Assembly (NCBI RefSeq): GCF_963675815.1
Contig: NZ_OY776574.1
Location: 2,957,685 to 3,021,684, forward strand
Direction of reading: 5' to 3'
Length of the DNA: 64,000 nt
Origin: an uncultured Desulfuromusa sp.
GTDB taxonomy: Bacteria > Desulfobacterota > Desulfuromonadia > Desulfuromonadales > Geopsychrobacteraceae
Shown piece by piece: positions 1-8,191 of the stretch (positions are counted from its first letter, which is position 1; each line of letters begins with the position of its first letter). Below the pieces are notes generated by a model. That model was not told the DNA's origin. It was given only the letters and a program-made list of their open reading frames with translations, and ran no database searches. Both the position numbers and the translations under genes were made by a program.

Positions 1-69
1 ATCTCTGAAATTAAAGCAGAAAAATCTGGAAAATATCGTTTTTCTATCTGTCAGGTAAACACACTTTAA
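1..69 (+). CDS. C-terminal end of an upstream gene (partial)
   Basis: Frame 1 is open from the window edge to a TAA at 67-69 and encodes 22 residues ending in QVNTL. It lies 36 nt before gtrB on the same strand, so it may be the tail of the preceding exopolysaccharide gene. The fragment is too short to assign a family, and a chance open stretch cannot be excluded. Confidence 0.35.
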   Translation: MSEIKAEKSGKYRFSICQVNTL

Positions 70-105
70 ATATCTACAGGTAGCAGAATTAATCTGGAGG
101 AAAGT

Positions 106-1041
106 ATGGATCCTGAAGTTAGCGTAGTCGTTCCCTTGTATAATGAAGAACTGGTTATTGCGGAGATGTATGAACGTCTCACGGGGGTATTGGAACACTG
201 CGGCTCCTCTTATGAAATAATACTAGTTAATGACGGAAGCCGAGACAAAACCTTGCAGATGGCAACCGACATCTGTCAGCGTGATAAACGGGTAAAGCTT
301 CTCAGTTTTTCACGAAATTTTGGTCATCAAATAGCAATAACAGCTGGAATGGATAAAGCGGCAGGAAATGCCATTGTTGTTATAGATGCAGACCTGCAGG
401 ATCCACCTGAGGTTATTCCTGAGATGATAAAAAAGTGGCGTGAAGGCTTCCAGGTTGTCTATGGTGTTCGTTCCGAAAGGAAAGGTGAGAGTTGGTTCAA
501 GCTTTTCACCGCATCTGCATTTTATCGTGTCTTGAAACGCATGACATCGGTAGATATTCCTGTTGATACTGGGGATTTTCGTTTGATGGACAGACGAGTT
601 ATGCTTGAATTTTTACAAATGCGTGAACAGGCAAGATTTGTGAGGGGCATGGTGAGCTGGGTTGGTTTTCGCCAGGGCGAAGTTCTTTATAGTCGTGATG
701 AACGCTTTGCCGGGGAGACGAAGTACCCATTTAAGAAAATGTTGAAGTTTGCTATCGACGGCATGCTTTCCTTCTCTCAAATACCTCTAAAAATATCATC
801 CGCATTTGGGATGATTAGTGCGGTAATAAGTTTTATTTTCATGATTTATGGAATATTTGTGAAATTCTTTTATCCAGAACAAGCTATCCCTGGCTGGGCA
901 TCTCTTTTTTCGGCAGTTCTTTTCATTGGTGGTGTGCAGCTGATTTGTATCGGTGTGCTAGGGGAATATATTGGTCGTATTCATGAAGAAATTAAAAAAA
1001 GACCCCTTTATATTATTGACGAAAAAGTGAATTTTGAATGA
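106..1041 (+). CDS. GtrB-like polyprenyl-phosphate glycosyltransferase (GT2)
   Basis: This 311-residue family 2 glycosyltransferase resembles GtrB/ArnC and dolichol-phosphate mannosyltransferases, which transfer a sugar from a nucleotide donor to undecaprenyl phosphate on the cytoplasmic face. The GT-A domain shows VVVPLYNEE near the N-terminus, VNDGSRD at about 41-47 and DADLQDPP at 94-101, the metal-binding region. Two C-terminal membrane helices (about 232-252 and 266-290) fit the GtrB subfamily. The start has a good ribosome site (ctggaggaaagt). Its stop overlaps the next gene, a GtrA-like flippase, by 4 nt (ATGA), so the two are translationally coupled and probably work on the same lipid-linked sugar. 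The sugar cannot be told. Confidence 0.9.
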   Translation: MDPEVSVVVPLYNEELVIAEMYERLTGVLEHCGSSYEIILVNDGSRDKTLQMATDICQRDKRVKLLSFSRNFGHQIAITAGMDKAAGNAIVVIDADLQDPPEVIPEMIKKWREGFQVVYGVRSERKGESWFKLFTASAFYRVLKRMTSVDIPVDTGDFRLMDRRVMLEFLQMREQARFVRGMVSWVGFRQGEVLYSRDERFAGETKYPFKKMLKFAIDGMLSFSQIPLKISSAFGMISAVISFIFMIYGIFVKFFYPEQAIPGWASLFSAVLFIGGVQLICIGVLGEYIGRIHEEIKKRPLYIIDEKVNFE

Positions 1042-1448
1042 GTAGCAGTATCCAGTTTATTAAATTTAGCCTGGTCGGAATCCTGAATACCCTTGTGCAC
1101 TATTTGGTATTTTATCTGTTGTTCAGGGTAGCCGGAATAGCAATGATTCTGGCATCGGCGGTCGGTTATATGACCGGTGTTCTAAATAGTTACCTGATTA
1201 ATAGAAAGTGGACTTTCAAGCCTTCAGGCTCTGGAGCAGGTGCTGAATTTATTAAGTTTTTTGTAGTTAACCTTGTCTCTTTAGGTGTAAATCTGCTTTC
1301 CTTGCAATTTTTGGTTTCTGCGCTCGGGATGTTACCGGAAATTGCTCAGGTCTTAGCAATATTTTGTTCGTTACTTGTTAATTTTTCGGGTAATAAGTGG
1401 TGGACTTTTAAGCAAAGGGCTCCAGTTCCTGGGGGGAAAACTCAATGA
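1038..1448 (+). CDS. GtrA-family membrane protein (putative lipid-linked sugar flippase)
   Basis: A 136-residue, four-helix membrane protein of the GtrA family. Members are thought to flip undecaprenyl-phosphate-linked monosaccharides to the periplasm. The typical internal SYLINRKWTF motif and its C-terminal repeat GNKWWTFK are present. It overlaps gtrB upstream and the GT-C gene downstream by 4 nt each. The trio gtrB-gtrA-GT-C matches the layout of O-antigen/polysaccharide glucosylation modules: charge the lipid carrier, flip it, transfer the sugar. Confidence 0.88.
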   Translation: MSSSIQFIKFSLVGILNTLVHYLVFYLLFRVAGIAMILASAVGYMTGVLNSYLINRKWTFKPSGSGAGAEFIKFFVVNLVSLGVNLLSLQFLVSALGMLPEIAQVLAIFCSLLVNFSGNKWWTFKQRAPVPGGKTQ

Positions 1449-3106
1449 GTTTTTTTGGGGGAAAAAGGGTGGAGGATTTACTTCCCGGAAACGTGACTTT
1501 GGTGCTAGTCTGCGCTTTTATTCTCTCCTTTATTCTGAAAATATCGCTGCTCAAAATCGGTTCTCCTTTTATTACTATTGATGACAATACCGCTTTTGAA
1601 GGCGGGTTTCTTGTCTGGTTCGGCCAAGCCCCTCCTCAGCGTATGTACCTTGAAAGTTGGATCTGCGGTCTTTCGAGCCTATTAACATATATTGTTAAAA
1701 TGATTATGGCTGGGAACATGGGTACCATAGGCCTCAACCTGATTGCTGACGCATATCGGGATTTTTACGGCCAGCCTGATACTTACGTCCAAGTCTACAG
1801 ATTTTTGATGATTACTGTTGATATGGTGACGGCATATTTTATTTTTCTTTTAAGCCGTAAGATTCTGGGCTCCCGGTGGCATGGATGGGCCGCTGCTCTT
1901 CCTGCGGTATTGTACTTGTTTTCCTACAATACTTTCTGGTGCGACGTCGTGGCAAGGCCTGACACGCTGGTGGTTTTTTTCAGTATCCTTGGGTTGTTTT
2001 TATATTACAAGTCTGACTTTGGCGTGAGGATAGAGTGGTTTTGGGCAGCTGCTGTTCTATTGGGTCTGGCTGCTGGTATGAAGTTACATGCAGCATTTTT
2101 TGCTATCTTCCTTGCTATGGACCTATTGCGGGTTCATGGATTGAAGAAGGGTAGTGGTAAGGTCTTGTGTTTGTCTGTTATTTCCTTCTTCTTTTTTTGT
2201 TTCGCAGCCGGGTCACTTTTTGCCGACCCTTTGACTTACATCAAACTACGCATGCTGAATATTCGAGATGATGTGTCTCCCTGGATTCAATGGGGAGAGC
2301 AATTTGTCACTATCTTGAGAGGGTCTGGATGGTTGGTCGTGCCAGTATTGTTATGCGCAGTCTTACTTATCATGTGGAAGTCAAAAAATAATGATTCAGG
2401 ACAGAGGGCAAAAAGTATCATTTTTCAGTCCGTCTGTTGGCTTCTGCTGTTTTCAACCATTCGTCAATTGAGAGCGTATTGGATGTTACCGGTTCTTCCG
2501 TTATTTTACATTTCAGCCGTGTATGCTTTGAGTCAACTGAGAAAAACAAAAATAGCTGCTGCACTGGCTATTGTATTATTGTTGATGATGGGAGGTCAGT
2601 CTTATTCACAGTTCCGGGAACTGAAAAGTATTGACTTTAATGAGCTGAGAACGTGGGTACAAAACCATGCAGTAGACAAACCCATTTATATTTTTGGATA
2701 CGAAGCTCTGATGCTGCCGAAAAACACGATCTGTATCCAGAATAGGGTCACCGGCCTTAACAGGACTTTGAAAATTTCTTTAGCGGAGGGGCTATCGTTT
2801 ACTTATCGTCATCTCAAAAACTGGGAAGAACGATCAGCCCTGATTTTATTTGACATTCTCGGAAATAAATATGAACCCGGGTATGAATATTACGGAATTT
2901 ATTCGACCCCTCTGGACTCCTACTCAGATATTATCAGTCTGGATAAAATGTCCTATGTTTTTGTGCAGGCACATTTCCCGGTGAATACTCAATCCGGTCT
3001 AGAAAAATATCTTCAAGAGCACTTCACAATGATTACAGAATTAACCGGAGCCGGAGGTGGGGGGGCAGGCTTGAAGTATAAGATTTACGAGCGGAAAGCG
3101 TCATGA
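1445..3106 (+). CDS. GT-C type membrane glycosyltransferase (ArnT/PMT-like)
   Basis: A 553-residue polytopic protein with many hydrophobic helices in the first 400 residues and a soluble C-terminal portion, the architecture of GT39/GT83 glycosyltransferases that use lipid-linked sugars in the periplasm. An acidic pair in the first external loop (TIDDNTAF, near residue 42) could supply the catalytic base seen in this fold. It overlaps GtrA upstream and the GT4 gene downstream by 4 nt each. I infer that it is the transferase partner of the GtrB/GtrA pair, as GtrC-type proteins are. Sequence conservation in this class is low, so the acceptor and sugar are unknown. Confidence 0.7.
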   Translation: MSFFGGKRVEDLLPGNVTLVLVCAFILSFILKISLLKIGSPFITIDDNTAFEGGFLVWFGQAPPQRMYLESWICGLSSLLTYIVKMIMAGNMGTIGLNLIADAYRDFYGQPDTYVQVYRFLMITVDMVTAYFIFLLSRKILGSRWHGWAAALPAVLYLFSYNTFWCDVVARPDTLVVFFSILGLFLYYKSDFGVRIEWFWAAAVLLGLAAGMKLHAAFFAIFLAMDLLRVHGLKKGSGKVLCLSVISFFFFCFAAGSLFADPLTYIKLRMLNIRDDVSPWIQWGEQFVTILRGSGWLVVPVLLCAVLLIMWKSKNNDSGQRAKSIIFQSVCWLLLFSTIRQLRAYWMLPVLPLFYISAVYALSQLRKTKIAAALAIVLLLMMGGQSYSQFRELKSIDFNELRTWVQNHAVDKPIYIFGYEALMLPKNTICIQNRVTGLNRTLKISLAEGLSFTYRHLKNWEERSALILFDILGNKYEPGYEYYGIYSTPLDSYSDIISLDKMSYVFVQAHFPVNTQSGLEKYLQEHFTMITELTGAGGGGAGLKYKIYERKAS

Positions 3107-4293
3107 GTTCGGCTAAAAAAAGGATACTTCATCTACTTGATAGTGGCGGTATGTATGGAGCAGAAAGCGTTATTATTAATCTTTCCAGAGAGATGAAAGC
3201 TGATCATCTGTATGAGCCTGTTGTCGGCTGTATTGTCCAGTGCGATGGGACGGAAGTTGACCTCTATAATGTGGCACACCAATATGGTATTGAGGCTCAC
3301 AAAATTGTCATTCACAATTTATTTTTGTTTCGGGATTTGCCCCGATTCTCCCGTATTTTGAAAAAGCTGCGTATTGACCTGATCCACAGCCATGGTTATA
3401 AGGCATCCGTCTTTGCCTTTGTTAGCACCTTGTTGTTTGATATCCCGGTTATGGCGACTTGTCATCTATGGTTTACAGGGAAGGGAAAACGACCTTTGAA
3501 GACGAGGTTGATGATAGGTTTGGAGAAATTCAGTTATCGTTTCTTCCCTGTTGTTGTTGGTGTTTCTGAAGATATCCGCAATGTTCTATTTGATGCAGGG
3601 GTTGATCCAGAAAAACTTCGAGTCGTACAAAACGGAATTGTCATGTCTGACTATGCGGAAATATCTGCAGAAAAGCATGAAGGTTTAAGGGATGAACTCG
3701 GTTTACAGCCTGATGATTTTTTTGTTTTGAATGTGGGGAGATTGACTGAACAAAAAGCTCAGTGTCATATAATCAGTGCCGCGAAACGGGTTAAAGAGAA
3801 GAATAAAAACGTGAAAATTTTTATTGTTGGGGATGGAAATTTGTTTGAAGCGTTGCAGCAACAAATCAAGTCTCTTGAACTTAAAGACACCGTGAAGTTG
3901 CTAGGGTTCCGGGATGATATTACTGACCTTTTACAAGTAGCAGATATTTTTATTCTCCCTTCTCTTGATGAAGGGATGCCCATTGCGTTATTAGAAGCCG
4001 TAGCCAGCAGGGTGCCGGTCATTACAACACCAGTGGGTGATATAACCAAACTAATTGATCCCGATATCGGGGGTATTGTTGGAATTAACGATGTAATGGG
4101 ACTGGCAGATGAAATAACTATGCTTATAGCAAACAAGCAGAAGCAGAAAGAACTAACGACCCATGCCTGGGACAAGTTACAGGAACAATATTCGAGTAAA
4201 GTGATGTACGCACAATACGATAATATCTATCAGGATATTTTAAAAACAGAGTCTAGTGTGGTACGCGGGGGCGAATATGACGCCAGAAGTTAG
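3103..4293 (+). CDS. Glycosyltransferase family 4 protein
   Basis: A 396-residue soluble GT-B glycosyltransferase. The N-terminal acceptor half begins RILHLLDSGGMYGAE. The C-terminal GT4 nucleotide-sugar half shows LNVGRLTEQK, IVGDGN, LLGFRDD, and DIFILPSLDEGMPIALLEA, which holds the paired glutamates of the family. It probably adds a hexose to a lipid-linked oligosaccharide at the inner membrane. The start codon overlaps the previous stop (ATGAG) and the next gene starts 17 nt before this stop, so it sits inside a tightly packed operon. Donor and acceptor cannot be read from the sequence. Confidence 0.9.
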   Translation: MSSAKKRILHLLDSGGMYGAESVIINLSREMKADHLYEPVVGCIVQCDGTEVDLYNVAHQYGIEAHKIVIHNLFLFRDLPRFSRILKKLRIDLIHSHGYKASVFAFVSTLLFDIPVMATCHLWFTGKGKRPLKTRLMIGLEKFSYRFFPVVVGVSEDIRNVLFDAGVDPEKLRVVQNGIVMSDYAEISAEKHEGLRDELGLQPDDFFVLNVGRLTEQKAQCHIISAAKRVKEKNKNVKIFIVGDGNLFEALQQQIKSLELKDTVKLLGFRDDITDLLQVADIFILPSLDEGMPIALLEAVASRVPVITTPVGDITKLIDPDIGGIVGINDVMGLADEITMLIANKQKQKELTTHAWDKLQEQYSSKVMYAQYDNIYQDILKTESSVVRGGEYDARS

Positions 4294-5170
4294 TGTTGTT
4301 GTCACTTGCTTTAATTATGGTCGCTTTGTAGCCGGGTGTCTTTCCTCAATTCAGACACAGACCTTTCAGAATTTTGAAGTGATTGTTGTGGATGATGGCT
4401 CAACGGATAACTCTGAAGAACAGATAGTTCCATTTCTCAAAGATAAGAGGTTTAAATACATCAAGCAACACAATGGTGGGCAGGCAAATGCTAAAAATAG
4501 GGGTATTCAAGAAACAACAGGAAAATATATAGCTTTTCTAGACGCAGATGATTTATGGGAAAACAACAAACTTGAGAAACAGTTGGATCTGTTTAAAAAT
4601 CCTGTTGTAGGTGTTGTTTACAGTCTTGCAAGACTGATAAATGAATCTGGAGAAGAGCAGGAATTTAATTTTTTAGGTGAATATACAAGACCTCAATCTA
4701 GAAAAGTGTCCCGGTGGTTGATTCTTGATAATTTCGTCTGGTTTTCATCTGCTGTCGTAAGGAGGAAATGTCTTGACGAGTTCGGTTGTTTTGATGAGAC
4801 ACTTAAGATGGGTATTGACTGGGATCTATGGCTTAAAATTTCAACAAAATATGAGTTTGACTACGTTGAAGAACCTTTGATCGCTTATCGTGTAGGCCAT
4901 AGCGGTCAGATGTCTAAAAATGTTGAAACAAGGCAAAAATGTTCGGATTTAATTATGGAAAGATTTTTAAATAATTATCCTGAAAGTGTAGAAAAAAAAA
5001 CAATAAGCGAAGCCTATTACAACACTTACTGTAATCGTGGAAATTTTTTTAGGAATCTTGATAAACAAAAATCTTATAAATTTTATATAAAAGCCATCAT
5101 CATGAAACCTTTTAAAAGAAATGCATATAAAGGTTTGGTGAAGAATTTGATAAATTATAAATCTGACTGA
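4277..5170 (+). CDS. Glycosyltransferase family 2 protein
   Basis: A 297-residue GT-A glycosyltransferase with VVVTCFNYGRF, VVDDGSTDNSEEQ and FLDADDLW (DxD metal site). An upstream in-frame GTG at 4256 would add seven residues, but the ATG at 4277 has a G-rich ribosome site (gggggcgaat) and gives the normal family N-terminus, so I use it. It overlaps the GT4 gene by 17 nt. From here to about 8.1 kb the DNA becomes distinctly AT-rich, which suggests a replaced or recently acquired glycan cassette. The role is inferred to be addition of one sugar to the repeat unit of the exopolysaccharide. Confidence 0.88.
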   Translation: MTPEVSVVVTCFNYGRFVAGCLSSIQTQTFQNFEVIVVDDGSTDNSEEQIVPFLKDKRFKYIKQHNGGQANAKNRGIQETTGKYIAFLDADDLWENNKLEKQLDLFKNPVVGVVYSLARLINESGEEQEFNFLGEYTRPQSRKVSRWLILDNFVWFSSAVVRRKCLDEFGCFDETLKMGIDWDLWLKISTKYEFDYVEEPLIAYRVGHSGQMSKNVETRQKCSDLIMERFLNNYPESVEKKTISEAYYNTYCNRGNFFRNLDKQKSYKFYIKAIIMKPFKRNAYKGLVKNLINYKSD

Positions 5171-5199
5171 ATTTTGATCTATATTTTGATCGGAAAAAT

Positions 5200-5772
5200 A
5201 TGAAATTTCATAACTATAAAGACAATGTAGTAAGTGATTTATATCGGTATTGCGGTAAAAAATCTATTATTGAGTTTTTTAAAAACTACATTAAAATACC
5301 TGGATTTAGATACACTTTTTGGATGAGAACTGCAAAATATTTAAAAGGGATTCCTGTAATCTTTCCTTTATATGTACTATCGAGAATAGCTTTAAACAGA
5401 CTCCAGTATAGATATGGAATTAGTATTCCATACAACACAACTATTGGTCCCGGTCTGTATGTTGGTCATTTTGGAGGGATAATTGTTAATCATGAAGCCG
5501 TTATTGGTAATAACTGTAATATCAACCAAAATGTAACTATTGGTGCAACTTATGGTGGAAAGTCGCCAGGTAACCCTACAATTGGTAACAATGTTTATAT
5601 TGGCCCGGGATCTTTTATAATTGGCGGGATTGAAATTGGTGACAATGTTGCTATCGGGGCTAATACTGTCGTAAATAAGACAATTGGTGAAAATGCGGTA
5701 GTTGTTAGTTCTGCGGCTGAAATTATTTCTCATAAAAGCTCATCTAGTTATGTTGTTAATACTGATTATTAA
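5200..5772 (+). CDS. Serine acetyltransferase-like left-handed beta-helix O-acetyltransferase
   Basis: A 190-residue protein whose residues 76-170 form hexapeptide repeats (for example IGNNCNI, IGNNVYIG, IGDNVAIG) of the left-handed beta-helix acyltransferases. The likely catalytic His is in YVGHFGG (about H90). It resembles the CysE-like enzymes found in capsule and exopolysaccharide clusters, which use acetyl-CoA to O-acetylate sugars rather than make cysteine. The location between glycosyltransferases supports a decorating role. Codon use is AT-rich like its neighbours. A true cysteine-pathway CysE is less likely because the N-terminal alpha-helical domain is short. Confidence 0.82.
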   Translation: MKFHNYKDNVVSDLYRYCGKKSIIEFFKNYIKIPGFRYTFWMRTAKYLKGIPVIFPLYVLSRIALNRLQYRYGISIPYNTTIGPGLYVGHFGGIIVNHEAVIGNNCNINQNVTIGATYGGKSPGNPTIGNNVYIGPGSFIIGGIEIGDNVAIGANTVVNKTIGENAVVVSSAAEIISHKSSSSYVVNTDY

Positions 5773-5828
5773 AATCTTTTCTCTCCAACTTCTCATCTTT
5801 TAGATGGATAGATTCGGTATTGAGTTAA

Positions 5829-7166
5829 ATGAAAAAACTTTCTAATAATTATCCCGAAGTAAATCTATCTATCACATTGTTATTTAATTTTTATGTTTTT
5901 ATCTGGTGGTTAGAGATTGGTAAGAGAGTCACTGTTTTTGAAACAATTCGTATCGAATTTGTTATAGGGTTAGTACTGTCAGTTATTGGATTGTATCAAT
6001 ACCTATCCAAGCCAAAGAAAAACCTGAACCACGATAAAGATTTAGTGGGAAGTATTTTTATTTTTATTATCATACTTTTCTTAAGTTTACCTTTAGCTGC
6101 AGATTTTGATGTTGCCTGGGACGCTTTTTTTAATAAAATTATAAAGTATTCATTGATGTGTTTTTTTATAACTCAGTTTGTAGTATCTCCAAAAACATTA
6201 AGATATTTTTCTTTAGCTTCTTTTTTGGCATTTTTTAAGGTTGGACAGGAGGCAATGTTCGGTAAGATAACTGGGAGTATGGTTTGGCAGAATCAAGGCA
6301 TACCAAGGTTGCATGGTGCTCCTGGAACAATGTTTGGTCACCCTAATTCTTTGTCTGGGAAAACTTTAAGTTTTTTGCCATTTTTATGGTTTCTTTGGCC
6401 TCTCATAAATAGTAAATGGATAAAAATACTAATATTTATTCAAATAATATTTACCTTAAATATTATTTTATATACTGGATCAAGAACCGGTTATTTGACT
6501 TTTATAATGTTTTTGCTTATCTTATTTTACATTAGCAAGAATAAAGGAAAAATGGCTGCCTTAATAATCATTTTTGGTTTGGTATCTTTTTCATTTATCC
6601 CCACTCATTATAAGGAAAGGTTCGCTTCTTCCTTTTCTGGGCATGAAGCTGCTGGAAGATCTAAGGAAGCGAGAAAGCAGTTATTTCTTGATTCGCTAAC
6701 AGTCTTTGTCGAGAACCCCCTTGGTGTCGGTGGTTATTGTTTTCCTGTCGTTCAGAGAAAAAATGACAGGAGGGCGCAGGAAACTCACAATTTGTATACA
6801 CAATTGCTTGCTGAAACTGGTATTCAAGGTTTCATAGCTTTTATGTATCTGATTTTTACATTAATTAAGAAAATCAATGAATTAAGAATAGGCTTTCGTC
6901 AAAACATTGATAAATTTTTATTATGTAAGGGGGCAAATATTGAAAAATCATTCTCTGATTTAGTTAGTGAGGAGCTTAAAATTTCACGTCTAGGTCTTGC
7001 AATGGCTGACGCTTTGTATACGGTTCTACTTGTTCGATTGGTACTTGGTATTTTTGGTCACGACTTATTTGAAATTTATTGGTGGATTATTTGTGGGGTT
7101 ACAGTGTCTTTAACATCAATTATTTGTATTTCTAACAAAAGAATTTCAGAGTTGACCATTCCCTAG
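5829..7166 (+). CDS. O-antigen ligase/polymerase-like membrane protein (Wzy_C family)
   Basis: A 445-residue protein with about ten to eleven membrane helices. The large periplasmic loop carries the family signature: ENPLGVGGYCF followed by THNLYTQLLAETGIQGF, with the conserved His near residue 320. GSRTGYLTF at about 217-225 is also typical. Such proteins polymerise or ligate lipid-linked glycans on the periplasmic side. In this cluster it is the best candidate for the exopolysaccharide polymerase. Ligase and polymerase cannot be told apart by sequence alone. It lies in the AT-rich block. Confidence 0.8.
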   Translation: MKKLSNNYPEVNLSITLLFNFYVFIWWLEIGKRVTVFETIRIEFVIGLVLSVIGLYQYLSKPKKNLNHDKDLVGSIFIFIIILFLSLPLAADFDVAWDAFFNKIIKYSLMCFFITQFVVSPKTLRYFSLASFLAFFKVGQEAMFGKITGSMVWQNQGIPRLHGAPGTMFGHPNSLSGKTLSFLPFLWFLWPLINSKWIKILIFIQIIFTLNIILYTGSRTGYLTFIMFLLILFYISKNKGKMAALIIIFGLVSFSFIPTHYKERFASSFSGHEAAGRSKEARKQLFLDSLTVFVENPLGVGGYCFPVVQRKNDRRAQETHNLYTQLLAETGIQGFIAFMYLIFTLIKKINELRIGFRQNIDKFLLCKGANIEKSFSDLVSEELKISRLGLAMADALYTVLLVRLVLGIFGHDLFEIYWWIICGVTVSLTSIICISNKRISELTIP

Positions 7167-7203
7167 TAGTTTAGTTCATGGTTTGTTTTAATAGGGCTGA
7201 TAT

Positions 7204-8133
7204 ATGTTTATTTCAATTTGTATTCTAACCTTCAATAGATGTGAAATTTTAGAGAAATTGCTTGAGTCTCTTAGTCTTATTTCTTATTCAAGTATCGAGA
7301 TAATAGTTGTTGATAATTGTTCTCAAGATAATACTGAAAATATTGTTTTAGAAAAGTTTTGTAATATTATTTACCATAAAACTGAAAATAACATAGGTGT
7401 TGCAGCGAGAAATATTGCACTTTCCATGGCGAAGGGGGATGTCATTATCACTATTGACGATGATATTTTCGGTATTAATGATACTACCCTTGTAAATATT
7501 AGTAATTATTTTTCAAATGACAAAACCATTGGAGCTTTAAACTTTAAGGTTCTTGACGCGTTCACAGGTGATATTTGCAACTGGATACACCACAAAAAAG
7601 AAGAAAACTTTCATGACAAAGAATTTCTTACTTATGAGATTACTGAAGGTGCTGTTGCCTTTAATAGAAAAGCTTTAACGTTGTCAGGTTATTATCCTGC
7701 CTATTTCTTTCTTAGCCATGAAGGCCCAGATTTAGCGCTTAGGATAATGGATTCAGGGTTTGATGTGAGATACTCGCCTTTGGTGGAGGTTCTCCACTCG
7801 CATGCTCAGGCGGGGCGTAAGAGTTGGTTTAGGTATTATTACGACACTAGAAATCAATTCTTACTTGCTATGCGTAACTTTCCTGTCTTTTATTCCATCA
7901 GATTTATATTAAAAGGGGCAATGTCTACGTTCATTTATTCTTTGCGAGACGGATTTTTGTGGTATTGGCTAAAAGGGGTATTTGATGGTTTATGTGCTAT
8001 GATAAAGTATTCAAGCGACAGATCTGTGCTTTCTTGCAAAACAATGTCATTGGTATATGAAATAGATAGACAAAGGCCTTCCTTGCTCTACATGTTGAAA
8101 AAAAGAATCTTCAGAAAAGAAATGCGTTTGTAG
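7204..8133 (+). CDS. Glycosyltransferase family 2 protein (WcaA/rhamnosyltransferase-like)
   Basis: A 309-residue GT-A glycosyltransferase starting FISICILTFNRCEIL, with VVDNCSQDNTE and ITIDDDIFG (DxD-type metal site near residue 83). The acceptor region contains FFLSHEGPDLALRIMDSG, typical of dTDP-rhamnose-type transferases, and the C-terminal part is basic and hydrophobic, suggesting membrane attachment. It is the last glycosyltransferase of the run and remains AT-rich. It most likely adds a sugar to the repeat unit. Donor unknown. Confidence 0.85.
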   Translation: MFISICILTFNRCEILEKLLESLSLISYSSIEIIVVDNCSQDNTENIVLEKFCNIIYHKTENNIGVAARNIALSMAKGDVIITIDDDIFGINDTTLVNISNYFSNDKTIGALNFKVLDAFTGDICNWIHHKKEENFHDKEFLTYEITEGAVAFNRKALTLSGYYPAYFFLSHEGPDLALRIMDSGFDVRYSPLVEVLHSHAQAGRKSWFRYYYDTRNQFLLAMRNFPVFYSIRFILKGAMSTFIYSLRDGFLWYWLKGVFDGLCAMIKYSSDRSVLSCKTMSLVYEIDRQRPSLLYMLKKRIFRKEMRL

Positions 8134-8191
8134 TTTTTACTAGGAGCTAAATTTCTAGTACAGTTTACCCAATTGAAAAGTGAGGTACATT

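Noticed and set aside
3765..4175. Long minus-strand frame of 136 codons inside the GT4 gene
   Set aside because: It is a shadow of a strongly conserved glycosyltransferase on the + strand and has no start signal.
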